Shown here: positions 16,767 through 25,124 of the stretch, piece after piece | Layout of the letters: the number at the start of each line of letters is the position of its first letter | Position numbering within the stretch: the stretch's first letter is position 1 | Assembly: GCA_964540575.1 (NCBI GenBank) | Contig: CAZINI010000007.1 | Span: forward strand, 1-64,000 | From: UMGS1889 sp964540575 | GTDB taxonomy: Bacteria > Bacillota > Clostridia > Oscillospirales > Ruminococcaceae | Reading direction: 5' to 3' | Length of the DNA stretch: 64,000 nucleotides | Notes under the pieces: model-generated | Seen by the model: only the letters and a program-made list of their open reading frames with translations | What the model was told of the DNA's origin: nothing | The model's database searches: none | Translations under genes and position numbers: made by a program

Positions 16767-18065
16767 ATGAAAGCCAAGCACAGAAAAAGCCTTACCGGCG
16801 GAATTACAGCCATAGCAGTCGTTCCTACGGTCATTCTCGGGCTTATAATCTCCGTATATTCGGCGTTTAACAGCTATAACAGTGCATATAAGGAGATAAA
16901 CCACGAGTTGGAAAGCGTTTCTGTTTCTATATACGAATTTCTTGACGAAGCATATCCCGGGGATTATACGGTTTCAGACGGCGTTCTGAAAAAAGGGGAT
17001 ATGCCGCTGGACGGTTTTGTTAAGACAATAGATGACATTAAGCATCAAACGGGTATTGACATTACCCTGTTTTACGGTTCCACAAGATATGTCACCACCG
17101 TTGAGAGAGCGGACGGAAGCAGGGTCAGCGGCACTAAAGCGTCTGCGGAGGTCGTTGAACGGGTGCTTGTGGGAGAAGGCGGAAGGTATTTTTCAGACAA
17201 TGTTATCATTGACGGCATACCTTATTTTGGCAGTTATATCCCGATCGTCAATTCAGACGGGAAAAATGCGGGAATGATATTTGCGGGAAGAAGCCGAAGC
17301 GAAATTCTCAGATCGGTGCTCAATTACGGTATAAATTCGCTGATAATTGCGTGGATAGTCACCTCTATCGTGCTTTCGGTGAGCCTTGTGTTCTCATCGA
17401 GAATAATAAATTCCCTGGCAAAGGCTACCGAATTCCTCGGGAAGATAGCCTCGGGAAATACGGAATGTGCCGCCGATAAGCAGCTTACGGAACGTCCCGA
17501 CGAGATAGGCGATATTGGCAGATCCGCCGAAAAGCTCCGAACGTCGCTCCGATACCTTATCTCCTGTGACCCGCTGACGGGCTTGCTGAACCGCCGCTCC
17601 TGTACTATCAGGCTGAAGGCTATGCATGCTGCCGCCGCCGAAAAAGGAGAGCCTATGACGGTCATCATCGGCGATATTGACTATTTCAAGACCTTTAACG
17701 ACCGATTCGGTCACGCCTGCGGCGATAAGGTGCTGAAGGCTGTTTCCAATATTATGACGAAAACAGCAGGCGAGGACGGCGTTGCCGCAAGATGGGGCGG
17801 AGAGGAATTTCTGCTGGCATTCAGCGGCAGGGAATATGATGAGGTGCTGGAGCTTTTGCACCGCCTTTACGAGGAGATACGTACTTACAGCCTTGCTTTC
17901 GGAAATGATGTCCTGTCGGTCACTATGACCTTCGGAATTCAGGAACATAAGGCGGGAATGACCATTGATGATGTTATCAATCTTGCCGACCATAAGCTGT
18001 ATTACGGAAAAAATCACGGCAGGGACTGTATTGTGGATAAGATACCTACGGAATTGACAACCTGA
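16767..18065 (+). CDS. Diguanylate cyclase with external Cache-like sensor and HAMP
   Basis: The start at 16767 has GGAGGT seven bases upstream; an ORF continuing upstream to 16665 lacks such support. The 432-residue protein has membrane helices at about 9-31 and about 193-215 flanking an external domain of some 160 residues that resembles a single Cache sensor. A HAMP-like linker (SRIINSLAKATEFLGKIASGN) leads to a GGDEF domain with CDPLTGLLNRR at its start and an intact active-site loop ARWGGEEFLLAF. It should make cyclic-di-GMP in response to an external small ligand. It diverges from sigK and lies less than 1 kb from the GGDEF-EAL gene, so the pair could set local cyclic-di-GMP levels. Confidence 0.88.
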   Translation: MKAKHRKSLTGGITAIAVVPTVILGLIISVYSAFNSYNSAYKEINHELESVSVSIYEFLDEAYPGDYTVSDGVLKKGDMPLDGFVKTIDDIKHQTGIDITLFYGSTRYVTTVERADGSRVSGTKASAEVVERVLVGEGGRYFSDNVIIDGIPYFGSYIPIVNSDGKNAGMIFAGRSRSEILRSVLNYGINSLIIAWIVTSIVLSVSLVFSSRIINSLAKATEFLGKIASGNTECAADKQLTERPDEIGDIGRSAEKLRTSLRYLISCDPLTGLLNRRSCTIRLKAMHAAAAEKGEPMTVIIGDIDYFKTFNDRFGHACGDKVLKAVSNIMTKTAGEDGVAARWGGEEFLLAFSGREYDEVLELLHRLYEEIRTYSLAFGNDVLSVTMTFGIQEHKAGMTIDDVINLADHKLYYGKNHGRDCIVDKIPTELTT

Positions 18066-18069
18066 TAAT

Positions 18070-18111
18070 AAAAGCTGCCCTTTACCGGACGTACGGCAAA
18101 GGGCAGCTTTT
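18070..18111. terminator. Bidirectional terminator between the cyclase gene and dinB
   Basis: AAAAGCTGCCCTTT pairs perfectly with AAAGGGCAGCTTTT around a 14-base loop, giving a T tract in both directions between two convergent genes. Confidence 0.85.
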
Positions 18112-18136
18112 CGCTGTATTTTTTATACTAAACACT

Positions 18137-19354
18137 TTATTTCTCACATTCCACACTTTTTCCCGTCCGTTCCGTCAAACCCTCAAAGTCCATAACTATC
18201 GCACGTTTAAGGCAGTCGTCGCCGTATCTGGAACGAAGCTTGTCCACAGCACCGTCCAGAGCCTCCAGACGCTGCCTTGCTTTATCCTCGGAAAAAAGGT
18301 CGGTCTGAACGGCGGAATCTTCGGGAACAAGCCCCGCCGCACCGACGGTTATGCTTCTGACGGTCCTGTTCCATTTATAGCATTCGGTGAATATGCCGTA
18401 TGCGGCGGCAGCTATCTCGAATGTGCTTTTTACGGGCACGGGGAGCTTCCGCTGACGGGTGATGCGTTCAAATTTGCTGTCCTTAACGGTAACGCTGACT
18501 TCGGTGCAACGCATACCCTGCTTTCTGATACCCGAGGCAACGGTTTCCGACAGATAATAAATAAGCTCCTTTGCTTCGCCGTCCGAGGTCAGGTCACGGG
18601 GGACGGTCATTCCGCTGCTTATGGATTTGGCGGGGTGGCTTTCGCCCACAAGTGCAACGGGGGAGGTGTCCAGCCCGTTGGCATAGGCATATATCGCTTC
18701 GCCGCATTTGCCCAGCCGCCGTTTTATCAGCTCGGGACTTGCGTTTGCGAGGTCGCCGATAGTTTCTATATAGTATTTATGCAGCTGAGTATACATTGAA
18801 CTGCCCACCCCCAGCATATCGGTAACAGGCAGCTTCCAGACCGTATCCCGAAAATTTTCACGGGAAATAACGGTCACAGCGTCGGGTTTTTTCATATCCG
18901 AACCCAGCTTTGCGAACACTTTATTAAAGCTTACCCCCACAGAAACGGTAACTCCCAGCTTCGACTTTATCCGTGAACGCAGCTCTTCGGCTATTTCGAC
19001 ACCGCTTTTGCGGCAGTTGGTAACGTCCAGCCAGCATTCGTCTATGCCGAAGCTTTCCACTCTGTCGGTATAGCTTTCGTAAATGGCTCTTGCGGCGGCG
19101 GAAAACTTTGCATATCTGTCGTAATGGGGAGGGACTATGACCAGATCGGGACATTTTTTCTGTGCCTGCCAGATAGCTTCGCCCGTTTTCACGCCCATAA
19201 GCTTTGCGGGCTGATTTTTCGCCAGCACTATGCCGTGACGCTGCTCCTTGCTGCCGCAGACTGCCACAGGCTTTTCCCAAAGAGTGGGGTCATATCGGCA
19301 TTCCACTGAAGCAAAGAAGTTATTCAGGTCGGAATGGAGGATAACTCTGTCCAT
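18137..19354 (-). CDS. dinB: DNA polymerase IV-type translesion polymerase (Y family)
   Basis: The 405-residue protein is full length for the family. The catalytic acidic residues are in HSDLNNFFASVE (palm motif) and SFGIDECWLDVT, and a helix-hairpin-helix-like MLGVGSSMYTQLHKYYI segment lies near residue 175, before the little-finger domain. It copies damaged DNA with low fidelity. The promoter upstream is a textbook TTGACA-N17-TATAAT with two copies of a candidate operator, fitting SOS control. Annotated as DinB by its palm motifs; an UmuC-type assignment is the alternative. GAGGTGAAATT precedes the start codon. No accessory SOS genes are adjacent. Confidence 0.9.
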   Translation of the reverse strand: MDRVILHSDLNNFFASVECRYDPTLWEKPVAVCGSKEQRHGIVLAKNQPAKLMGVKTGEAIWQAQKKCPDLVIVPPHYDRYAKFSAAARAIYESYTDRVESFGIDECWLDVTNCRKSGVEIAEELRSRIKSKLGVTVSVGVSFNKVFAKLGSDMKKPDAVTVISRENFRDTVWKLPVTDMLGVGSSMYTQLHKYYIETIGDLANASPELIKRRLGKCGEAIYAYANGLDTSPVALVGESHPAKSISSGMTVPRDLTSDGEAKELIYYLSETVASGIRKQGMRCTEVSVTVKDSKFERITRQRKLPVPVKSTFEIAAAAYGIFTECYKWNRTVRSITVGAAGLVPEDSAVQTDLFSEDKARQRLEALDGAVDKLRSRYGDDCLKRAIVMDFEGLTERTGKSVECEK

Positions 19355-19373
19355 AATTTCACCTCTATTCTCA

Positions 19374-19426
19374 GAATTTATGTTTTAATGTATCATTATT
19401 ATACACCCGAATTTATGTTTTGTCAA
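19374..19426 (-). promoter_or_regulatory. dinB promoter with duplicated operator-like repeat
   Basis: On the minus strand TTGACA (19421-19426) and TATAAT (19398-19403) are separated by 17 bp. The 13-mer GAATTTATGTTTT (plus-strand reading) occurs at 19409-19421, between the two promoter boxes, and again at 19374-19386, just past the expected start site. Its core GAAT-N4-GTTT differs by one base in each half from the Gram-positive LexA core GAAC-N4-GTTC. Confidence 0.7.
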
Positions 19427-19473
19427 CGGCATTTTTCACAAATTCGGAACAATAATTCTGTAGAGGTGAAACC

Positions 19474-19749
19474 CTATCTACATATAAAATTATACACCGC
19501 TTCGGACAGGTGGACGGGCGAAAGCTTATGCTTCACCGCAAGCTCCATAAACTCCTCTGCAGTGCTTTTTTGTGAGGATATGTCCTTTACATAAGAACAT
19601 TCGTACTCGTTAGACGAATACTCGCAGCCTTCCCTGAATATTCGTATCCCGTAGACCGGAAGATCGCCTACGCCGTCGATATGGGCAGAGCTTTTTTCCA
19701 GTTTGCATACATATTTTACCCCAAGGTCATTGACAAAAGTTTTTCCCAT
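19474..19749 (-). CDS. Small conserved protein, DUF6514-like
   Basis: The 91-residue product has no signal peptide or membrane helix. It starts with two beta-strand-like segments (VKYVCKLE, VYGIRIF), then has VKDISSQKSTAEEFMELAVKH and LSPVHLSEAV. This order, with the D-I-S and the final LSPVHL, recalls the DUF6514 family found in clostridia; no function is known. It is the next gene upstream of dinB on the same strand but is separated from it by the dinB promoter. A TATAAT on the minus strand at 19788-19793 without a good -35 box may serve as its promoter. Confidence 0.6.
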   Translation of the reverse strand: MGKTFVNDLGVKYVCKLEKSSAHIDGVGDLPVYGIRIFREGCEYSSNEYECSYVKDISSQKSTAEEFMELAVKHKLSPVHLSEAVYNFICR

Positions 19750-20148
19750 ATGTTCAACCTAGCCTTTCTATATGTTATCTTGACTTCATTATACAAAGCG
19801 TATACAAATGCAGACACCGTAAAATGGATATAAAAAGTTTTAAAAAAAGACATTAATGTTAAAATTATACCTAGATTTAATCATTTGTTAACACGAAAAT
19901 TACGCTGTACTCATCAAAATATCGGTAAATATCTTTGAATTCATCTGTGAAATCTCGTACAAGTGCAATTCTAGGCTGTTTTTGGCAATTTGAATTATTA
20001 TATCGATAAAGTGTTAATAAAGTCTTAAAATCTGCAATCTTAGCGGAAACTTAATCTATATAACAAGAGATTATATTTTTTAAAATGTACGGAAATGTTA
20101 AAATATAGGCAGTAAAATATACAATATCAACAAAAATCAAAAAACCTA

Positions 20149-20177
20149 TTGACAAATGCGGAGCGTAGTTGTATAAT
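20149..20177 (+). promoter_or_regulatory. trp operon promoter
   Basis: TTGACA (20149-20154) and TATAAT (20172-20177) are separated by 17 bp, directly upstream of the T-box leader. The stretch 19794-20148 is AT-rich and shows no gene. Confidence 0.75.
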
Positions 20178-20183
20178 TTGTTT

Positions 20184-20527
20184 AACAATTTAACAGATTA
20201 AATCCTGTGAGCAAAAGTAAGTAGCCGGTATGCAGCTGTTTCAGAGAGCGGGGCAATGGTGGAAGCCCTGTACAAACGGTATCGGTGAATGGATTTGTGA
20301 GGAGCGTGTTCAAAGCCGTATTTTCGGCAAGTATACATCGCCGAGTTTCCTGCGTTAGTGGATAGGGTATTAAAGCAAGTGCGGCGTACTTGAAATTTAG
20401 TTTGAAAACTATGCTGCAAATGTCTGCCGATACCCGATAGAGGCGGACTTTTTTATTGTCCGTAAATTAGGGTGGCACCACGAAACTTCGTCCCTTAACG
20501 GTTTTTCCGTTAAGGGACATTTTTATT
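20184..20527 (+). ncRNA. T-box leader, probably tRNA-Trp responsive
   Basis: The T-box sequence AGGGTGGCACCACG lies at 20469-20482, followed by a terminator with stem TCCCTTAACGG/CCGTTAAGGGA (20491-20517) and a T tract. The antiterminator would pair the T-box bulge with the uncharged acceptor end of the tRNA. Upstream, stem I contains AGAGAG and the segment GTGAATGGATTTG, in which TGG (20290-20292) is the likely specifier codon for tryptophan. The specifier position is inferred from the usual GAA-NNN-A context and from the downstream genes. The leader should let transcription continue when tRNA-Trp is uncharged. Confidence 0.9.
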
Positions 20528-20546
20528 TTCAGAAAGGATTGATAGT

Positions 20547-22022
20547 ATGATTTTCCCAAGTGTTGAAACGGCAAAAGAATTGCTCAAGAGCTACAAGACA
20601 GTTCCCGTATTTTACGAGCTGCTTATTGACAGCTGCACTCCCGTCCGCATTTTCAGAGCAATGAAGCAGAGGTACGAAAACTGCTTTATCCTCGAAAGCG
20701 TTGACAATTCCGACAGATGGGGACGCTACTCCTTCATAGGTATCGATCCCAAGACGGAGATCCGCATCAAAAACGGCGAGGGCGAAATAATACGCAGCGG
20801 AAAAACCGAAAGCCTAAAGGTCGACGACCCCATCGCACTTCTTCAGGGTATTCTTGCGGAGAACACCGCTCCCAAGTTCCCCAACCGTCCCAAGCTGACA
20901 GGCGGTCTTATCGGATATTTCGCTTACGACTGCGTGAGATATTTCGAGAAAACCCTTAAAAATCCTCCCGAGGACGACCTGAATATGCCCGACGCAAACC
21001 TTTTCTTATATGATGAGATAGTTGCTTACGACCATCTTTCAAACAAGGCGGTCATTATCCTGAATATCCGTGCCGAGGAAACGGATATTGACGCAAAATA
21101 CAGAGAGCTTGAAGCCAAGGCTTCGGAGATCGGCAGAGTTATCGCCGAATATGTTCCCGAGGAAAAAGCCCCGAAAGCCGATGCCGCCGAGCCTCAGTTC
21201 ACCTCCAATGTTACCAAGGAGGAATTCATCGGAATGGTGGAAAAATGCAGAGAGCATATCGTTGACGGCGACATTAGTCAGGTGGTCATCTCTCAGCGGT
21301 TTGAAACGGAAAATCCCCCCGACCCCTTTGACGTTTACAGAATGCTCCGTTCCACAAATCCGTCCCCGTACCTTTATTATTTCGACCACAAGGATTACTG
21401 CATTGCAGGTGCATCTCCCGAAATGCTGGTAAATGTTACCGACAGGGCAGTTACCACCAAGCCCATTGCGGGAACAGTCCCCAGAGGTGCCACGGTCGCC
21501 GAGGACGAGGCACTGAAAAAGAAGCTTATCTCCGACGAAAAGGAGCGGGCAGAGCACACAATGCTTGTAGATCTCGGCAGAAACGACGTTGGCAGGGTAT
21601 GCCGCTTCGGTACTGTTGAAGTGACCGACTTTATGCGTGTGGAAACCTATTCAAAGGTAACGCACCTTGTTTCCGACGTTCACGGCGAATTGGCGGAGGG
21701 CAAGACCGCCCTCGATGCACTTATGTCCGTGCTGCCTGCGGGAACGCTTTCGGGTGCTCCCAAGGTCAAGGCGATGGAGATAATCGACAGCCTTGAAAGC
21801 AAGCGGAGAGGTCTTTACGGCGGAACGGTCGGCTATCTTGCCTTTGACGGCGACATTGACGCTTGTATCGCTATCAGAACGGTGCTTTTCAGAAACGGCA
21901 AGGCATACGTTCAGGCAGGTGCGGGAATAGTTTACGACAGCGTTCCCGAAAAGGAATATGAGGAAACCAAAAACAAGGCTCTGGCGGTAATAAACGCCGT
22001 CAAAGAAGCCGCAAAGCTCTGA
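20547..22022 (+). CDS. trpE: Anthranilate synthase component I
   Basis: The 491-residue enzyme converts chorismate to anthranilate using ammonia delivered by TrpG. The C-terminal chorismate-binding domain is intact: SQVVISQRFETE, a NPSPYLYYFD stretch, the ASPEMLV motif, KPIAGTVPRG, and AEHTMLVDLGRNDVGR. The N-terminal part carries LLESV-like feedback-site residues (ILESVDNSDRWGRYSF), suggesting inhibition by tryptophan, as known for the family. It is first in the operon, 20 bp after the T-box terminator, with AAAGGAT as ribosome-binding site. PabB is excluded by the complete trp context. Confidence 0.95.
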   Translation: MIFPSVETAKELLKSYKTVPVFYELLIDSCTPVRIFRAMKQRYENCFILESVDNSDRWGRYSFIGIDPKTEIRIKNGEGEIIRSGKTESLKVDDPIALLQGILAENTAPKFPNRPKLTGGLIGYFAYDCVRYFEKTLKNPPEDDLNMPDANLFLYDEIVAYDHLSNKAVIILNIRAEETDIDAKYRELEAKASEIGRVIAEYVPEEKAPKADAAEPQFTSNVTKEEFIGMVEKCREHIVDGDISQVVISQRFETENPPDPFDVYRMLRSTNPSPYLYYFDHKDYCIAGASPEMLVNVTDRAVTTKPIAGTVPRGATVAEDEALKKKLISDEKERAEHTMLVDLGRNDVGRVCRFGTVEVTDFMRVETYSKVTHLVSDVHGELAEGKTALDALMSVLPAGTLSGAPKVKAMEIIDSLESKRRGLYGGTVGYLAFDGDIDACIAIRTVLFRNGKAYVQAGAGIVYDSVPEKEYEETKNKALAVINAVKEAAKL

Positions 22023-22037
22023 TTGGGGGTCATTCAA

Positions 22038-23699
22038 ATGATTTTGATGATAGATAATTACGACAGCTTCACATACAATCTCGTTCAGCTTATCGGTTCG
22101 CTTTATCCCGATATTAAGACGGTGAGAAATGACGAAATTACCTTAGATGAGATAGAAAAGCTTCTTTCGGACGGTGTTCTTGAAGCAATGGTTATCTCTC
22201 CCGGTCCGGGCTATCCCTCATCGGCGGGAATAAGCGTTGACGCAATACGAAAATTTTCGGGAAGAGTGCCTATTCTGGGCGTTTGTCTGGGTCATCAGGC
22301 AATTGCCGAGGCGTTCGGCGGGAAGATAATCAGGGCTAAGGCTCCCATGCACGGCAAATCCTCCGAAATTTCTGTAAATACCGACTGCAAGCTGTTTGCG
22401 GATATGCCCGATAAAATGCGGGTGGCAAGATACCATTCGCTGGTCATCGACCCCGTGACACTGCCCTCCTGCCTGTCGGTAACAGCTGCCGACCCCGATG
22501 GTCAGATAATGGCGATAAAGCACAAGACAGACCCCACCTACGGCGTTCAGTTCCACCCCGAGTCGGTGCTTGCTGAAAACGGCACGGCTATCCTGTCGGC
22601 GTTTATTTCGGAAGTTGCGGGAATAAAGGGCTCAAAGCTGACCGCTCCCTCCGTTGCAAGAGAAAGACGTACGGGACTGAAAAAGTTCATTGCCAAGGCT
22701 GCTGACGGCATTTCCCTTACCGAGGACGAGGCTTACGAGGCTATGAACATTATAATGTCCGACGCCGCTACCGATTCACAGATAGGCTCGTTCCTGACAG
22801 CACTTCGCTGCAAGGGCGAAACCATTGAGGAAATTACGGGCTTTGCAAGGGTAATGCGTCAGAAGGCGGCTATCGTTCCCCTCGGAAAATCTGCCGTTGA
22901 CATTGTGGGCACGGGCGGCGACCTGGCGAACACCTTCAACATTTCCACAACGGCTTCCTTCGTTATTGCGGGAACGGGTATGAACGTTGCAAAGCACGGA
23001 AACAGAAGCGTTTCCAGCAAGAGCGGTGCGGCGGACGTGCTTGAAGCCCTCGGCGTTAAGATAGGTATGACACCTCAGAAGGCTGCCGCTTGTATCGCCG
23101 AAACGGGAATTGCGTTCCTGTTTGCACAAAGCTTCCATGCGGCAATGCGTTTCGTTGGTCCGTCAAGACGTGAGATGGGCATCAGAACGGTATTCAACAT
23201 TTTGGGACCTCTTGCAAATCCCGCACTTTCCGATTATATCCTGCTTGGCGTATACGATGAAAAGCTGCTTGAAACCATGGCAAAGGTGCTTATGAACCTC
23301 GGCGTCAAGGGCGGAATGATAGTTTACGGCGGCGGTCTGGACGAAATTTCCGTATGCTCGAAAACCACCGTTTGCGAGATAAAGGGCAAAAAGCTTATCA
23401 AGTATGAGATAGACCCCACCGATTTCGGAATGAAGCTTTATCCCCGTTCGGAGATCGTCGGCGGCACGGCTATGGACAATGCAAGGATAACTCTTGACAT
23501 TCTCTCGGGCAAGGAGCAGGGTGCAAAGCGTGACATTGTTCTGCTGAATGCGGGTGCGGCTATTTACTGCACGGGTGCTGCGGCTTCCATTCAGGAGGGC
23601 ATCGAAATGGCGAGAAAGTCCATTGACAGCGGTGCGGCACTGAAGAAGCTTGAAGAGCTGAAGGCATTCACAAACGCCCCCGACATTTGCATTGCGTGA
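22038..23699 (+). CDS. trpGD: Fused anthranilate synthase glutaminase and anthranilate phosphoribosyltransferase
   Basis: This 553-residue protein joins two enzymes. Residues 1 to about 190 are the TrpG glutaminase, with nucleophile Cys in GVCLGHQAIAEAFG and the His-Glu pair in VQFHPESV. After a short linker, residues about 213-553 are TrpD, with the phosphoribosyl-pyrophosphate loop VGTGGDLANTFNIST, KHGNRSVSSKSG and GPSRREMGIRTVFN. TrpG feeds ammonia to TrpE, and TrpD then adds phosphoribose to anthranilate. The start at 22038 (MILMIDNYDS) is preferred to the upstream TTG at 22023 because it leaves a GGGGGT ribosome-binding site. Similar fusions are known from enterobacteria; here it is intact and in frame throughout. 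Confidence 0.93.
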   Translation: MILMIDNYDSFTYNLVQLIGSLYPDIKTVRNDEITLDEIEKLLSDGVLEAMVISPGPGYPSSAGISVDAIRKFSGRVPILGVCLGHQAIAEAFGGKIIRAKAPMHGKSSEISVNTDCKLFADMPDKMRVARYHSLVIDPVTLPSCLSVTAADPDGQIMAIKHKTDPTYGVQFHPESVLAENGTAILSAFISEVAGIKGSKLTAPSVARERRTGLKKFIAKAADGISLTEDEAYEAMNIIMSDAATDSQIGSFLTALRCKGETIEEITGFARVMRQKAAIVPLGKSAVDIVGTGGDLANTFNISTTASFVIAGTGMNVAKHGNRSVSSKSGAADVLEALGVKIGMTPQKAAACIAETGIAFLFAQSFHAAMRFVGPSRREMGIRTVFNILGPLANPALSDYILLGVYDEKLLETMAKVLMNLGVKGGMIVYGGGLDEISVCSKTTVCEIKGKKLIKYEIDPTDFGMKLYPRSEIVGGTAMDNARITLDILSGKEQGAKRDIVLLNAGAAIYCTGAAASIQEGIEMARKSIDSGAALKKLEELKAFTNAPDICIA

Positions 23700-23706
23700 G
23701 GTTTTT

Positions 23707-24492
23707 ATGATATTAGACGAAATTATAGAAAAGAGAAAAATTCAGCTTGAAAAGGAGCTTTCAGCCGTTTCGGAAATTGAGATGAAGCGGCTTGCGGAAA
23801 CAGACAGCCGTCAGCCCATAGATTTCGGTGCGGCACTGAAAAAGGACGGTCTGTCCGTGATTGCGGAGGTGAAGAAGGCGTCCCCGTCAAAGGGGCTTAT
23901 CTGCCGTGATTTTGAGCCTGCGGACATTGCCCGTGAATATGAGAAAAACGGTGCGTCGGCTATCTCCTGCCTGACGGAGGAATTCTATTTCAAGGGCAGT
24001 TCAAAGTATCTGAACGAAATAAGAAAGACAGTTTCGCTGCCTATTCTTCGCAAGGATTTTATAATCTGTCCCTATCAGATATATGAAGCAAAGGTCATCG
24101 GGGCGGACGCTGTGCTGCTTATTGCGGCAGTTCACCCCACCGAAAAGCTGAAAGAATTTTCGGATATTGCACATTCGCTGGGGCTTTCCGTTCTGGCGGA
24201 AACGCATAACGAGGAGGAGCTGGAAAGCGTTCTTGCGGCGGACTGCGATATTATCGGCGTGAATAATCGAAATCTTAAGACCTTTGAGGTTTCCCTTGAA
24301 AACACCCGCCGTTTGATGAAGCTTATCCCCGATGGAAAGGTAAAGGTTTCCGAAAGCGGCATAAAGACTGCCGGGGATATGCGGTTTGTCCGTGAATGCG
24401 GTGCGGACGCCGTACTTATCGGCGAACGTCTGGCGGCGGACGGTGCAAAGGGCGTTGCGGCGGCAATGGCTGCTCTTTCGGAGGGATTTTAG
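23707..24492 (+). CDS. trpC: Indole-3-glycerol phosphate synthase
   Basis: The 261-residue beta/alpha-barrel enzyme closes the indole ring of carboxyphenylaminodeoxyribulose phosphate. The signature VIAEVKKASPSKGLIC, the PILRKDFIICPYQIYEA segment, the GVNNRNLKTFEV loop and the phosphate-binding SESGI...GADAVLIGE are all present. The start codon lies 8 bp after the trpGD stop, with the GTGAGG of that junction as ribosome-binding site. It is not fused to TrpF, unlike in enterobacteria. Confidence 0.95.
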   Translation: MILDEIIEKRKIQLEKELSAVSEIEMKRLAETDSRQPIDFGAALKKDGLSVIAEVKKASPSKGLICRDFEPADIAREYEKNGASAISCLTEEFYFKGSSKYLNEIRKTVSLPILRKDFIICPYQIYEAKVIGADAVLLIAAVHPTEKLKEFSDIAHSLGLSVLAETHNEEELESVLAADCDIIGVNNRNLKTFEVSLENTRRLMKLIPDGKVKVSESGIKTAGDMRFVRECGADAVLIGERLAADGAKGVAAAMAALSEGF

Positions 24493-24494
24493 AT

Positions 24495-25124
24495 ATGGCA
24501 AAATTAAAGCTTTGCGGTATTAGACGGGTCGAGGACGTTGAATATCTGAACGAGTTCCCCCCCGATTATGCGGGCTTTATCTTCGCTCCCACACGGCGGT
24601 ATGTATCCCCCGAAAACGCCAAAAAGCTTATCTCACGGCTTGACCCGAAAATCAAAACGGTGGGCGTTTTCGTGGATATGCCCATTTCGGAGATGAAAGC
24701 GTTCGCTCATATGCTGGACGTTTTTCAGCTGCACGGCGGGGAGAATGAGGAATACATTTCACAGCTTCGGAAAATTATCCCCGAAAAATGCGAGATATGG
24801 AAAGCTGTTCGGCTGAAAGCTGCCGAGGATATAGACAAAGCCGAAAGGCTGTCGGCAGACAGGCTGCTTATAGACGCTTACGACCCAAACGAATACGGCG
24901 GCACGGGAAAATCTGCGAGAATTGACCTTATCTTAAATCGGGAGATAGCAAAGCCGTTTTTCATTGCGGGGGGCATTTCGGCGGATAATATTTCGGAAGT
25001 CAGCAAACTGCTCTGCGGTCGGGCTTACGGCTTCGATGTCAGCAGCGGCATTGAAACGGACGGAGTTAAGGACAGGGAGAAAATTAAGCATTTAACGGAA
25101 ATATTCAGGAAGGAATTGATATAA
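24495..25124 (+). CDS. trpF: Phosphoribosylanthranilate isomerase
   Basis: The 209-residue barrel enzyme isomerises phosphoribosylanthranilate. The N-terminal LKLCGIRRVEDVEYL holds the catalytic Cys, and the catalytic Asp lies in LLIDAYDPNEYGGTGKSA; the phosphate loop is FIAGGISADNI and FDVSSGIET. The start at 24495 is two bases after the trpC stop codon, with GGAGGGA upstream; a longer reading frame from 24396 overlaps trpC and gives a low-complexity N-terminus with no family match. Product length is normal. Confidence 0.93.
   Translation: MAKLKLCGIRRVEDVEYLNEFPPDYAGFIFAPTRRYVSPENAKKLISRLDPKIKTVGVFVDMPISEMKAFAHMLDVFQLHGGENEEYISQLRKIIPEKCEIWKAVRLKAAEDIDKAERLSADRLLIDAYDPNEYGGTGKSARIDLILNREIAKPFFIAGGISADNISEVSKLLCGRAYGFDVSSGIETDGVKDREKIKHLTEIFRKELI

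Noticed and set aside
19794..20148. Small RNA gene in the AT-rich stretch before the trp promoter
   Set aside because: No promoter-terminator pair or stable hairpin is visible.
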